Part shown: positions 31,188-42,500 of the stretch, piece after piece
How the letters are laid out: every line of letters starts with the position of its first letter
How positions within the stretch are numbered: the first letter of the stretch is position 1
Assembly (NCBI GenBank): GCA_001936135.1
Contig: CP012812.1
Location: 2,170,001 to 2,234,000, forward strand
Direction: 5' to 3'
Source of the DNA: Saccharomycopsis fibuligera x Saccharomycopsis cf. fibuligera
Taxonomy: Eukaryota; Ascomycota; Saccharomycetes; Ascoideales; Saccharomycopsidaceae
DNA length: 64,000 nucleotides
Translations under genes and position numbers: made by a program
The notes under the pieces: generated by a model
The model's input: only the letters and a program-made list of their open reading frames with translations
The model's database searches: none
What the model was told of the DNA's origin: nothing

Positions 31188-31892
31188 TTACACACCATCA
31201 TCAGGTCTGTTTTGTTCAACTTCCACTTTTTTCCCCTTATCTTGCAAATTCTTATACCCTTGACCATGGGTATTATTCTTAACATGACGCAAATCACTAT
31301 CTAAATGTTCTTTAGCGTCTTGCTTAACTGAATTAAAAGCATCTTTAGCTTTCTTACCCCATCCTTCAGCAGCACTCTTAGCATCATCAGTGGCGCTGTC
31401 TGCTTTGCGACCTAAATCTTCGGCAGTACCTTCTGCAGCATCTTCAGCTTCCCATTTGGCATTTCTTGCCTTTTTGCCCAAATCTTGAGTGGCAGATTTT
31501 GCTCTGTTTCCCAAGTCTTGAGATGCATCTTGTGCTTGTTTGCCAAATTTTTCAGCCTTGCTTCCGAAACCCTGAGTGGCATCCTCTGTTTTATTGCCAA
31601 TATCCTCGGATGCATCTTGGGCCTTGTTTCCCAAGTCATTCGCGGTGGATTGAGTGGCAGCTTGTGTCTTGTCAATGAATTCAGCGGCTTTTTCACCAAC
31701 CTTGTGGTTGAGTTGATCAGCTTTTTCTTTGACGTTTTCTGTGAAGGATTTCTGCACTGGGTTATTTTGAGTGCTGATAGTTCTGATGGCAAAGTTATGA
31801 TATGCTAATGGAGATGCTACTTTTGTGGTTGCTGGTCTTGCAACACATCTTGCGGCATTGAGTAAACTGGATTTGAGAATTGAAGCAGACAT
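31188..31892 (-). CDS. Mitochondrial LEA-like repeat protein
   Basis: A 234-residue protein. The first 40 residues (MSASILKSSLLNAARCVARP onward, basic and Ser/Ala-rich, no acidic residues) form a probable mitochondrial presequence. The rest is built from degenerate 11-residue repeats rich in Ala, Lys, Asp and Gln, such as GNKAQDASEDIG, GSKAEKFGKQAQDASQ and GRKADSATDDAKSA. This pattern is typical of group 3 late-embryogenesis-abundant (LEA_4) proteins, which are disordered in water, fold into amphipathic helices on drying or on membranes, and protect mitochondria in desiccating animals and plants. I do not recognise a named yeast orthologue. A role in stress or desiccation protection of the mitochondrial matrix or inner membrane is inferred from composition only. 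Confidence 0.75.
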   Translation of the reverse strand: MSASILKSSLLNAARCVARPATTKVASPLAYHNFAIRTISTQNNPVQKSFTENVKEKADQLNHKVGEKAAEFIDKTQAATQSTANDLGNKAQDASEDIGNKTEDATQGFGSKAEKFGKQAQDASQDLGNRAKSATQDLGKKARNAKWEAEDAAEGTAEDLGRKADSATDDAKSAAEGWGKKAKDAFNSVKQDAKEHLDSDLRHVKNNTHGQGYKNLQDKGKKVEVEQNRPDDGV

Positions 31893-33886
31893 GATTGAGG
31901 TTATCTTATGTTCTTATAAGGGAAATTTGTATATGTTCAATGATAAAATCTTGTAAATCGATATATTTTGAAAAGGATTTTTTTAAAAAAAACTATAGTT
32001 CAAGAGAAAAGAATAGTATTGTAAATTTAACTTTTATATTTTGGAAAAGAAAGGAGTACTATCCAAGTTTATATAGCTGAGCTAAGCCTAGGGAGAAGCC
32101 TCGCCACACCGTTTACTATATAGCAATATATTGCTCAGCGGATGAGCTCACTGCAGAACATACTTGCTACTCATGTTGGGGAAGCCTAAGCTAGTAGAGC
32201 TATAGTATGGGGCACTCCCCGGGGCGGTACATAGACATCATCGTGTCGGGATGATGCCATCTGCAGGCTAAGGTTGCGCACGCTTGCTATGGCAATATAG
32301 CTATCTGAAAGTGCATGCCCATGGGCTTAAATGAGCTCCAACCAATCAGAAAGCCTCAAGAGGTCGGATGGAAAGTTTTGGAAAATTGTTTCAGCTAATT
32401 CGAGTTCTTATTTCACCTTATAAAATTGAGCCAAAATTGAGCCAAAATTGAGCCAATGGGGCTGTCAACTGTCCATAGGTTGAAAATTTAACGTGACGGC
32501 TGGCTTACAAGACTTAAAGCAACAAATGCAGTATATAACCATGTCAGTGACACATTACAACTGCAAACAGCATGGTATTGTATGTACTATAAAGTACATA
32601 GCACGTAGATAATCTGAGGTTAGCTGACCAATGATGCTTTGTAGAAAACCGGATTATATCATACTGTCAATGCACCTGTTGCCGTATTGCCAATTCTTGC
32701 AAGAACGTCTGAGATGATATGCCAAATGAGCGTTTTACACAAAGTTACAAAGCATAATACGTAATTGGCACACACACACAGAGGCAGGGCCTGCTAGCCG
32801 TAGCGTTGCACAAAATGCAATTCGAATTGCTGTCAGCAATATCACCAACGCAATGCCGAGCAACTGTCAAAGTTGTTTAATAAATTATTAAGAGCATACC
32901 ATAGAAGCATATCTATACACTCTGGTACATAACGGCACATGCTGGAGTATATGGGGTACCACCCCCACACACCCCGCGTTGCTTATCATTTGATTCACTT
33001 CGACTATCGCGGTTACTGCAAATAAATATGAGATGAGTGACCACTGATTGTGCGCCTTAATCACCACAGACTTAGAATTCTGCCTTCTATCGCACCAAAC
33101 CTCTGACCACACACGCGCACACGGGCAGAAGATCGCCTCCAGCAGCCTTAGTCTGCCTCAGGACGCCGTGGCCTGCGCAGCCAGGCGTCATCGCCCCCAT
33201 CATCAGCGCTTAGGCTAGAGCTCACCCAGTGCCAACCTCAGCGCTTAACTAGATTCTGTCCTGTTTTCTTCCTGATATCGCCATCGGCATTGATCTAGAT
33301 AACATCTAGATACCGTAAATATTTTTTTGTCCTTTCATTCTTTTCCTTAAATCTTTTTTGTTTTGTGAATCCAGCCATCTCGTTATAGCTTTTCATCTCT
33401 TACCCTTGCTTTGCTCTTATCGCTGCGGACCCTCTAACTTTAAACACACAAATTCCAAGTTTTCCCTCAGTGATAACGTCCCATCGCACTAGCTAGCATC
33501 ATATCTCGATCGACATTTCTGTCACAAAGTTCTTTTTGCCTTCTTTTTTACTGTTTTCTTTTCTTTACTCCATGAACATTTGATTTCAAGTGTATTACAA
33601 CTCATCTGCAATCTATTCTAATTCTCGATCGTCTCCCCTGCTGCATTTGTTTTTCTTCAAATTTTTTTTTCGTCCATCCTTGAACATCGTTGGTACTACG
33701 GTCATCTTGCATTTACTTAAAGCAGCGCTTGTTTTATATGGACGCAACTTTTTAAGCGCTAACTTCCAGTGAATCTGATCTCGTCAAAAACCATCTTTTG
33801 TGCCAGGTGGAGTTTTAACTCATAAAAAGCCCGTTGAGACATTGTTCGTTTTGCTTTACCATTTACTCAAAACCATATATACAACC
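31893..33886. promoter_or_regulatory. 2-kb divergent spacer between the LEA-like and PQ-loop genes
   Basis: No supportable gene. Notable items: a perfect 3 x 11-nt tandem (unit AAAATTGAGCC) at 32422-32454; a G+C-rich patch at about 33110-33245 with a hairpin at 33162-33189 (stem GACGCC...GGCGTC plus TGGC/GCCA, one bulged G, 7-nt loop); a duplicated CAGCGCTTA on either side of a 35-nt segment; and a direct repeat ATCTAGATA near 33292-33311. The region 33320-33886 is T-rich and likely the leader of the PQ-loop gene. Confidence 0.45.
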
Positions 33887-35932
33887 ATGTCAAATTCCAC
33901 AATGATATCGACGTTAAAAGGTTTTTTGATACCCACATCGTTATCTGACTCGATTCCGTCAATAACCGAGCTTTCCTCATTGCCAGACAACGATTTCTCT
34001 ATCATCACTCTCATATCAATAGTAGCTGGTTACTTATCAATGGGATTTTGGCTATTTGCTCAACTTCCCCAAGTCATTGAAAACTACAAGAACCATTCTG
34101 TTGAAGGTATCGCTCCCGCGTTTCTCGCTTCTTGGATAGCCGGCGATGTCTCAAACTTAATTGGATGTTTACTTACGAAAGCTTTACCATTCCAAATTTT
34201 GTTGTCCAGTTACTACTGCTCAATTGATTTGATTTTGAGCTCACAATACTTGTATTATACAAAGATATATCCCAAAATTAAACATAACAAATACTTTAAC
34301 CAGAGACTTCATAAACTTCCTGAATCACAAAATGATAACAATGATGATGATGATCAAGACGGACCTCTCTCAATGAGCGCTGAGTTCCCACAAGCTCATA
34401 TTGGATCAGCAACATCACCGCCGTCAAAACCAATAAATATTGGCATGATAAATGATCCAAACGGCAGTGGTGGTAATTCTAGTGGCAGTACTATATCACA
34501 ATTTTTACCATCAAATTATTCTTTATCAAACATGGTTACTACTTCATTTCTTGCAAGTTTTACAAAAGTTAAAGGCATGCCAATCGTTAAAGAAACTGCC
34601 GCTGCAATAAACGACAACAGCTCTAATCCTGTTGTTTCCATGATTGCAGAAAATTCCCAAATCATTGGAAGTTTTTTCGCTTGGATCTGCACTTGTTTCT
34701 ACTTATCTGCACGTATCCCACAACTTATCAAAAACTACAAGCGCCAATCCACAGACGGTCTTTCAATTTTGCTTTTCGTTTGTGCTTTGAATGGGAACAT
34801 TTTTTACACCATTTCTATTCTTACCTGTAATGAGTTTGTCAATGCCGCCAATTACGCTGAACGGGCAAATTTCTTTATGAGAGAATTGCCTTACATTTTG
34901 GGTTCTGCGGGCACCGTTATGTTTGATTTTCTTGCATTGTACCAGTGGAGAATATACAGAGACAAAAATCATCATACTATGGGTAACTATCAGCGGCTCG
35001 GTGCAAATGTCTCGATGGTGCTGGAAGATCTGCGCTCCGATAACAACAGAGATAACGATAACGGCGGTAATAATCAAGTAACAGAAAGTGATAGTTACAC
35101 AAGTAATTTTAACATTTTGTCTACTGGGGCAGAAAATTACGAAACAGGGACTTCAATGCATCATCCACATCACGAAAATAACGGTTATGGATATGGTTTT
35201 GATCCTAAAACACATTACAACAAGAACAATAACAGTACAAACATGAATCATTTTCGCTCTGAAAATAGCATTATTGACAGTGAGAATACACCATCTTCTT
35301 GGCATAACAGCTCAGCAAATAAAAATTTGCAAAACGCATATAGTTCCTTAAAGCAGCTTCTAATTCCAATAAGTAGCTACAACAACAACACTAGTACTGA
35401 AATCAACCAAGAAAAAACAAAGCTCTCAGCAGATTTTGAGTCACTGCAAGGCAGCTACGGCAGTGTTTTTCTGTACGATAGAGATGACACTCATGGAAGC
35501 GGCTCTAATTATAGATATTCGCCTACCAAAAATAGCCAAATTTATCAAAGCAATCATTTTGGAAGCTCAAACATAAAAGAAAATGGAAATGGAAATGAAA
35601 ATGAAAATGAAAGATTCAATGGACAAGGTAACAAGAGTTCAATAACTGAAGGCACCGCCATTGCTACTGGTACTGCTGCTGCTTCTAATGGCGAGCATTA
35701 TAGAAACAATAGCATGTTGGTGAATACTCCATTAACGCCATGGGATTTACTCGAATTGCCATTACATTTAGAAAAAGGACTAAAAAGCAAAGATGATATT
35801 GCATATTCTGAAACTGGCAGTGGCGGTAATATTATCAAAGAATCTAATGGATCAAACGGGCACATTGAAAATTTTGCGCCTCAGTTAATGAATTATAATA
35901 TCATGCCATTTGAGAATGGAAGTGTTGCCTGA
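33887..35932 (+). CDS. PQ-loop vacuolar transporter with long C-terminal tail
   Basis: I start at ATG 33887 (MSNSTMISTLKG), giving 681 residues; the frame extends upstream without ATG. Two PQ-loop repeats are clear: FAQLPQVIENYKNHSVEG (Pro61-Gln62) and SARIPQLIKNYKRQSTDG (Pro278-Gln279), within seven predicted membrane segments. This is the Ypq/RTC2, PQLC2 and cystinosin-like family, which exports cationic amino acids or related solutes from vacuole or lysosome. A polar loop of about 115 residues lies between the two halves. Unlike the roughly 300-residue baker's yeast Ypq proteins, this one has a further 300 or so disordered, Asn/Ser/Gly-rich C-terminal residues, including a Glu-Asn repeat, perhaps a regulatory tail. 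The exact paralogue is uncertain. Confidence 0.82.
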   Translation: MSNSTMISTLKGFLIPTSLSDSIPSITELSSLPDNDFSIITLISIVAGYLSMGFWLFAQLPQVIENYKNHSVEGIAPAFLASWIAGDVSNLIGCLLTKALPFQILLSSYYCSIDLILSSQYLYYTKIYPKIKHNKYFNQRLHKLPESQNDNNDDDDQDGPLSMSAEFPQAHIGSATSPPSKPINIGMINDPNGSGGNSSGSTISQFLPSNYSLSNMVTTSFLASFTKVKGMPIVKETAAAINDNSSNPVVSMIAENSQIIGSFFAWICTCFYLSARIPQLIKNYKRQSTDGLSILLFVCALNGNIFYTISILTCNEFVNAANYAERANFFMRELPYILGSAGTVMFDFLALYQWRIYRDKNHHTMGNYQRLGANVSMVLEDLRSDNNRDNDNGGNNQVTESDSYTSNFNILSTGAENYETGTSMHHPHHENNGYGYGFDPKTHYNKNNNSTNMNHFRSENSIIDSENTPSSWHNSSANKNLQNAYSSLKQLLIPISSYNNNTSTEINQEKTKLSADFESLQGSYGSVFLYDRDDTHGSGSNYRYSPTKNSQIYQSNHFGSSNIKENGNGNENENERFNGQGNKSSITEGTAIATGTAAASNGEHYRNNSMLVNTPLTPWDLLELPLHLEKGLKSKDDIAYSETGSGGNIIKESNGSNGHIENFAPQLMNYNIMPFENGSVA

Positions 35933-37203
35933 ATTAAACTTTTAGAACTAGTTTCTACTTTTGTTTGTTTGTTTTAATTTTCTTCTGTGTTTCTATTTTT
36001 TTCTTTTTATCTTTTTGACATTGTTATCTTTGGGTTTGGTTTACGGTTTTTAGTATTTTGCGTTTCCTTTGTTAGTTTATGGAATCATTAGGCTTCAGTC
36101 TGGGTTTTCATTTGGGTTTTCCCTATTTATTTTCATCTCATCATAATCAGAATACATCCTATGCATTAATGTTTTTTTTCTTGCCTTTGGCTTCCTTGTT
36201 TTTGATATATTCTCCATCGAGTGCTTTTCGTTTCCTTTGGGCAATCTTTTCAGTTTTTTCTCTTGTGTTTGTCATAATGTTGATGTACACATCATTTTAT
36301 TTTTTTTCTCTTTTATTTAAAATTTTAAATGTTGTTCCTCACAAAAAAACAACTCATTACCATCTTTACAGGCAAATCATTAAAATACATATTTTTTACC
36401 ATACACTACACACAATATACAATACAATATAAGCCATCTTTATGTTTTACAAACAAAGAAGTAAGGTTTACTGAGTTATTACAGAGTACATCACGGAGGA
36501 GAAAACAACCAACCAACCAACAGATTGCGCCATGCTTATTATTATGAAGGAATATGTACGTAAATAATTCCTTTTTTACAACATGCAAGAATTGAAAATG
36601 TTGAATGTGCAATAAAGAAAAAAAAATAATAATGGAAACACCAGTACTGTATACATTATGATGGTTTCATTTTATGGATTTTTGGAGCAGTAAAGTAATC
36701 AATTATAATGTAAAGTATGAGAATGTAATAAGGTAATTATCTAAGATAATAATCAATAACAATTAAAAATGAATCAAGACTAAGAAGACATAAAACGAAA
36801 AAACCCGTAACAAAAAAAAAGAAAAGAAAAAAAAAAATCGCAAAAGCAAAAGCAAAAGATCAAGTATCAAGGCAAAATTAAAATACCAAAATACGAAAGA
36901 ACAAGATACTATGAAGGAGGTAAAAATAAATATACATAGATATGGAGGGGGGCATAGACATAGACATAACAACGTTAGAAAACAAGCTTTGAAAAAAAAA
37001 AAAAAGAAATAACTGAAATGAATGATAACAAAGAAAAATCTAGAGAATAAATAAACAAAAATACGAGAAGAAAAAGAAAAGAACCAAAAAATCATGACAA
37101 CATTGACCAAGCCATTCAACTCAAACTTGAACCTCAACTTCGACCTCTATAAACCTTTCATTTAGTCAGAAAAACAATAACAAATAAACCGAGAAAACTG
37201 ATT
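35933..37203. other. Convergent spacer after the PQ-loop gene
   Basis: 1.27 kb, T-rich on the left and A-rich on the right, as expected for two convergent 3' UTRs. Small open frames here are low complexity and start without good ATG context. No RNA gene was recognised. Confidence 0.5.
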
Positions 37204-39567
37204 TCAAGCAATAACTGTACTGTTCTCTTTGTTAGAAACGGCATCCTTATTCACAGTCACATTCACATCAGCATGAACAGCATTCTTCTTCTCAGCTTCG
37301 CTAATACCATCCTCATCTTCAAATGACGGTACGATAGTCAAAATTTTCAATCCTGTTCTACAATTCCCATTCCCATTAGAAGCTAATCCGTTATAAAAAT
37401 CACTGCTATTGCTGCTAATGTTGCTGAAATCGCTGCTTGCACCAAATCTCGACATTGACAGCATCGCACTCAGCGCACTGTCTTCTCTCCAATGCTGCTG
37501 CTGAGATTGGTTTAATTCTGATTTAAAGCTCAGCACGCTAGTGCTTGGCGAGATTTCTGCGCTTTGTGGTGGTTCTGCACTTAGCAAAAGAGAGGAAAGT
37601 GAATTTGAAAGCTTGAGTAATTGCTGTTGACGTTGATGCACATTTTCATGATGTTGTTTGTGTTTTAAGTTATTTGTGTGGCTGAGTTTAGAAATAAGGA
37701 ATTTTGCATTAGTCAAATTATCGGTCAAAGTTTTGATTTTTTGTTGATAATTTTGCTCCTTGACAATATTTATTTGCTTGAGTTCTTGCAATGTGAGCTT
37801 GTAAAGATCGTTGGCTGGAATCTGGGCCACTTTGTTGTCTTTGTCAACGCCATGTAAAGTGTTGATGTCTTCATCTTGGTCAGCAGTTACGTCTTCCTCA
37901 TTTCCTTTTCCTTTAGCTTCAGTCTCTTCTTCTTTCTGAGCGTCCTCTTCATTTTCTTCTTTAATGGACTTCTTTTCTGGAGTGGTGGCAATCGATTTAT
38001 CCGCCAAATGTTCTTGTGTGTTGTTTTGCTTAGAATAAATTGAAGAAGATCGAGAAATTGACGTCACATAACTGGTGTTTTGATGAGTATAAGTAGCTGG
38101 TACATCTGAGAAAACCGATGGGGAAGCATCACTATGATTAATGAAGTCTGGAGAGCTAGGATTAAAATTAGTACCAGGGTACAGCATCATGTCATTCATT
38201 GCAGCTTCAAACAATTCAGAAAGTTGGTTTTGGCGAGCGGCGTTGATTTTCGCCAACATTGGGTTTTCATTCACTATGGTCAATTTATCTTTGAGAATAT
38301 TCACCGGTACATAAATGTTGGATTCTTTCGCATATTCTAGCAAGAAGCTGTAGACTTCGTCAAGTTGTTTATTTGCTGATTCTGCTTCTTGGCGATAATC
38401 AGTACTATCCGACTCTTTGTCAGCTAGCGTGGCTTTCAATTCTTCGTTTTGCTTTTGCAAAAGCTCATTTGCCTTCATTTTATTTTCAATAATAGCGTCA
38501 TATTCGAACTTGATATTATGGCGTTGCTTAACGAGATTTTGATTAGCTTCTTCAATTTTGAGGTCCGACTCTTTGAGCAATTCAGCTTGTTGGTCATATT
38601 GCCGCTGTAAAGCTTGTAACTTTTGTTTCAATTCATCAGCTGAGCTATTCAATTCATCATAATCATTTGCCTTTTCAGCCATTTTACCAACTTGTTCTTC
38701 ATATTGATTGAGTCTGTCAAACTGTTCATTGGTGTACTCTTCCATTTCTTTGATAGTCTCTTCTTTTTCTTTTAATTCTTGCAACTTGGCAATAAGTTCT
38801 TTATTTTTCTCATTCAACTCTTTACTTAGCACTGAGTTTTCGTGCTCCAACAGTGTATATTGCTTCATAATTTTTTCATCCATCACTGGATTATGCTGTG
38901 ATTGCATGCTAAGTGATTTTCTCAACTGATCTTCTTTATCCATAATTTGAGATTGTAATTCTTTTATTTTTTCTTCCATAGCGATAATCTCTATACTTGG
39001 CATTCTTGGACTACCGTTACCACTCTTTGGTGAGCCAGGGCCAGGAGGAGGACCGCCGCGTCTTGGAGGGAAAAACCCATGATTACTGGTGGCACTAGAA
39101 CGCGGACTGAATTTAGGGTTTAATGGCGATCTACTTCCTGAAGAAGCAGAAGTCATAGAATTACCTCTAGAAGAAGACTTGTTCGGATTATATTGATTTG
39201 GTGGAAATCCGCCGCCCATAGGCATCCCCATAGGCATTCCCATTGGCATTGGGCCACCATTAGCAGCAGGGCCAGGAGCCATGACTGGACGATTCTTCAA
39301 ATGTTGAGAAGCAGCTGAGGCAAGTGAGCCGCCTGGTCTTCTCTTTTGTTGCTTGTTAATGAGGGATAAGTCAGTCTCTTTAAGGCCAATTCTTGATTTT
39401 GTGTCAAGGGCGTTCAAATCCACTAGCGATTCACTAGAGTTATGTTGTTGTTTTTGGAAGTTTGAAATTGATGGTTTAGGACTTGGACCGCCGTGTAGTG
39501 ACGCTATATCAGACATATTATTTGAGGCTAGCTGCCTGTTTCTACCAGCTTCCGCAGCAGCAAACAT
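37204..39567 (-). CDS. Unidentified coiled-coil protein
   Basis: A 787-residue protein I cannot assign. Order of features: a basic, Ser/Asn-rich head; a Met-Gly-Pro repeat (MGMPMGMPMGG, about 108-118); Ser-, Arg- and Pro-rich linkers with several SP sites; a long parallel-type coiled coil (about 194-400) starting MEEKIKELQSQIMDKEDQL; a conserved-looking globular patch VYSFLLEYAKESNIYVPVNI (about 405-425); an acidic Glu/Lys segment; a second coiled coil (about 589-660, with LKQINIVKEQNYQQKIKTL); and a Ser/Asn-rich tail. The architecture suggests a cytoskeletal, cell-polarity or eisosome-type scaffold, but that is inference. The start is the first ATG. It diverges from RAD51 across a 3.5-kb spacer. 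Confidence 0.8.
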   Translation of the reverse strand: MFAAAEAGRNRQLASNNMSDIASLHGGPSPKPSISNFQKQQHNSSESLVDLNALDTKSRIGLKETDLSLINKQQKRRPGGSLASAASQHLKNRPVMAPGPAANGGPMPMGMPMGMPMGGGFPPNQYNPNKSSSRGNSMTSASSGSRSPLNPKFSPRSSATSNHGFFPPRRGGPPPGPGSPKSGNGSPRMPSIEIIAMEEKIKELQSQIMDKEDQLRKSLSMQSQHNPVMDEKIMKQYTLLEHENSVLSKELNEKNKELIAKLQELKEKEETIKEMEEYTNEQFDRLNQYEEQVGKMAEKANDYDELNSSADELKQKLQALQRQYDQQAELLKESDLKIEEANQNLVKQRHNIKFEYDAIIENKMKANELLQKQNEELKATLADKESDSTDYRQEAESANKQLDEVYSFLLEYAKESNIYVPVNILKDKLTIVNENPMLAKINAARQNQLSELFEAAMNDMMLYPGTNFNPSSPDFINHSDASPSVFSDVPATYTHQNTSYVTSISRSSSIYSKQNNTQEHLADKSIATTPEKKSIKEENEEDAQKEEETEAKGKGNEEDVTADQDEDINTLHGVDKDNKVAQIPANDLYKLTLQELKQINIVKEQNYQQKIKTLTDNLTNAKFLISKLSHTNNLKHKQHHENVHQRQQQLLKLSNSLSSLLLSAEPPQSAEISPSTSVLSFKSELNQSQQQHWREDSALSAMLSMSRFGASSDFSNISSNSSDFYNGLASNGNGNCRTGLKILTIVPSFEDEDGISEAEKKNAVHADVNVTVNKDAVSNKENSTVIA

Positions 39568-42500
39568 GATAGACTGGGTTGTTTGTTTTCAAGCAAAAAA
39601 AAAAAAAAAATATACAATAAAAAGTGAATGAGATATTTTCTCTGGGTTTGTTTGTGTGCTGTAGTAAACTTAAACAAGTGACCTTTTTATTTGTTCTTAT
39701 TTTTTTTTATTTCTGGTTATTAATGATGTGCTTGATAATGAAATACAAGACAGCAAACAAAAAGATGTTGAAAAAGAAACAAAAAGAAATCTGTTTCTAT
39801 TTTGTCGTTTTGCTCCCTTGTTGAAATGTAGAAAGCGAATGGAAGAATACGTTGGAGGTAGTATAGTTTCCAAATGCAGGCAAAATCAAACAACGAAAGG
39901 ATTGGAAAACAAGGATAAATTTGTAGATTAATTAATAGGGAACGGGATAAAAGAGAGTGTCAGAATGTGTATCTCTGGAAGAAAAAAGTGGCTTGCTGGT
40001 TTTAGTTTGAGGTTTGGTGGGACCCTTGAAGTATTGAAGCGAGTGTGGAATATAACGAAGGTGAGGATGAGTGACGATAAAGATGGACAAGTAAGATAGA
40101 AAAGAAGAAGAAGAAACAAAAATTGCAAAATTGGAAACAACAACCAGTCAAAGGATTGCAAGCTTCTCAGTCAGCCAGGAAATCTACGGATGCTGCGCGA
40201 GATGCGGATGAGCCGAAAACAGCAGAAAAAAGTTAAAAAAAAAAAAAAAAGGAGGAAAAAAACACAACCGCTTAATCGCTGACAATCGACTGTTGTCATA
40301 AACCTAACTAGCGGAAACGAAAAAAAACAAACACTTTTTCAAATGAAATCCACGAGCCAGAATTTCACTTCCCCCCAGCGGTTGTGCAGCGGTTGTGCAG
40401 CACTGGTGGAAACATGCAATCCAACGTTTGAGGTCGCCCAGTCCAGGCCTCCTGGCGCCTGCTTGGTGGCGCCTGCCAGGCGCGCCTGTCTGGGTTTATG
40501 CTTGGTACTGTCAAACACTGCAGGAGTATGCCGCTTGGTAGGCGCTTATTATGCACTCTTAACTACTTGTTGCCATACAACTAACAACCACTATGCCACC
40601 GGTAGTGCATGTGTGTACGTTTCGGCGCGTAAAAGCGCAGAGACCTTCATGCTTACAGCCGGTGCCACTGGGAAACTGTGCTGCGAACGATGTGAGATAA
40701 GCTGTATAGCTTATAGCCCCCCAGGCTGTTTAATGCGCTTTGAATGCGTAAATGTGCTGTTACCAACACTTGCAAGCTTGTACTGCTGCTTTCTAATGCT
40801 TTTTTGCTGCTTTGCAATGCAACGAGACTAAGTTGGCTCACCGGTTTCTTCGGGAAGAGCTCTATAGCGGCAACATATCAATAAAAAGTCGTATTCGCTC
40901 CGCGAATTGTTTTTAAGTTCGCTAGTTGGCGAAAAAATTTCCAAACATTTTACGATATATGTTTAGATGGTCAGATCTCAAATTTCAGCAGACATACAAA
41001 ACAATCATGATTGTTTTTCTCGAAGGGCCAAGTTAGCACCCGCTGCGGATGATTTATATCAATTTTGCAATACAATACATTGTGAAGCCGCTAGTGGGCG
41101 CTGTTGTTAATAAATTATGGCTAATGTCCATGATTTTTATACAGTTAATGCGTGATAATGTTGTCTGGTACAGAGCGGCTTGTGATATTTAAAGCGGTAA
41201 ACTTTTTGTCAATTTTGAAAAAAAAAAAAAATAACTTGATTTTTCGAGACGAAATTGCCCCTATTCCCCAAAAAAGCAGTCCGCACACCTTGAAAGGTGC
41301 AACATTGCAGTATATGCACAGCGCGCTTGCAGACCGCACCCACCATGTAGTGAAACATACATTACGGACATATAATGCAGCCTTTTGGGTACATGGCTTT
41401 GGTTGCTGTTTTCGGTAGTGATATTACTATTTGTGGCGCACAGGGCATACTCACTAGTGAATGCCGCCATTATGACTGTGGTTGGATGCGCTCAGATATT
41501 GCAATTGCAAACACTGCCAGATGCCACTGGGCGGCATCGCAGATTTATTTTGTCTGCGCTTACTATTGTCAATTGAATAACAATCAATTGATTGTAATTT
41601 GCATGAGATGGTCTGTGGTCTAGAAGGGGAAATAGAGCCACTGGCTAGAGATATTTGACATAATTTGGGCAATAGATGGAATAGAGCCTTTTGGACCAAG
41701 AACCTATAAAATTTTCACCGCAGTCTCAATATTTACAAGAAAAACTAAGGTAGGTAATGTAAAGTCATGCAGCCACCTTTTTGAATGTAGACTTTGTGGC
41801 GTTGTGCTTTCAAACCCTGGCATTTAGCAAGCCAGAGACCCAAGATATGTTTTCAAGATACTTTTGTGCAGCGTGTCTTAACTAGCCGCTAAATTTAGCT
41901 AGCTCAAGTTAATTTATATAGCAATAGGTTTATAAGTTTAATATTGCTGTTGTAAAATCAGCCCCGATAGTCCCCGGCCTGTGCTGAGTTATTAAAATCC
42001 CAATAAGACGCTAAATCAAGTCTCGCTATAGTAGTTATAGTGCATAGACGGTCTACAATCGTACCAGAGTGTGTTAAGCCGAAACAGGCCAGGCCGCTTT
42101 ATATCGGCAATTCTGTTAAAAGATCTGTCAAGAGCCCCAACACTTCCTTGTGCTATCACTATGGTATACCAATGTTGATTAAAATACTGAAAACTCGCAA
42201 ATTTCTGCAAAATTTTCACGACAGCTTATGATGCTTTACCAGAATCTGCTGTATTTCGGTTAAATTAGCTGATTCTCAATTTCATTACTTTTTCTGCAAT
42301 TCTAAGGAGGGCCTGTCTGTATACATACCACATACACGCTACAAATGAATACGCGTTAAACATTTTCAACTAATCAAGTTGCTAATAACAAGTTTACAGA
42401 TCTGCCATCAAAGACATAGAAACACAACTCACTACTTGCGGGTAGGACTTTAAATAGTGCATACATGAGGCACACTTGATGTGGTAGGTGGAGGTGAGTT

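Noticed and set aside
40343-40831. An ATG-started frame of 162 codons in the RAD51 upstream spacer
   Set aside because: It has several CTG and other rare codons, a Cys-rich composition without a pattern, and overlaps a G+C-rich repeat island. It looks like chance openness of G+C-rich sequence.
41959-41980. GATAGTCCCCGG, similar to a conserved segment of RNase MRP/P RNA
   Set aside because: It deviates from the expected GAAAGTC core, and I found no second conserved region at a suitable distance.
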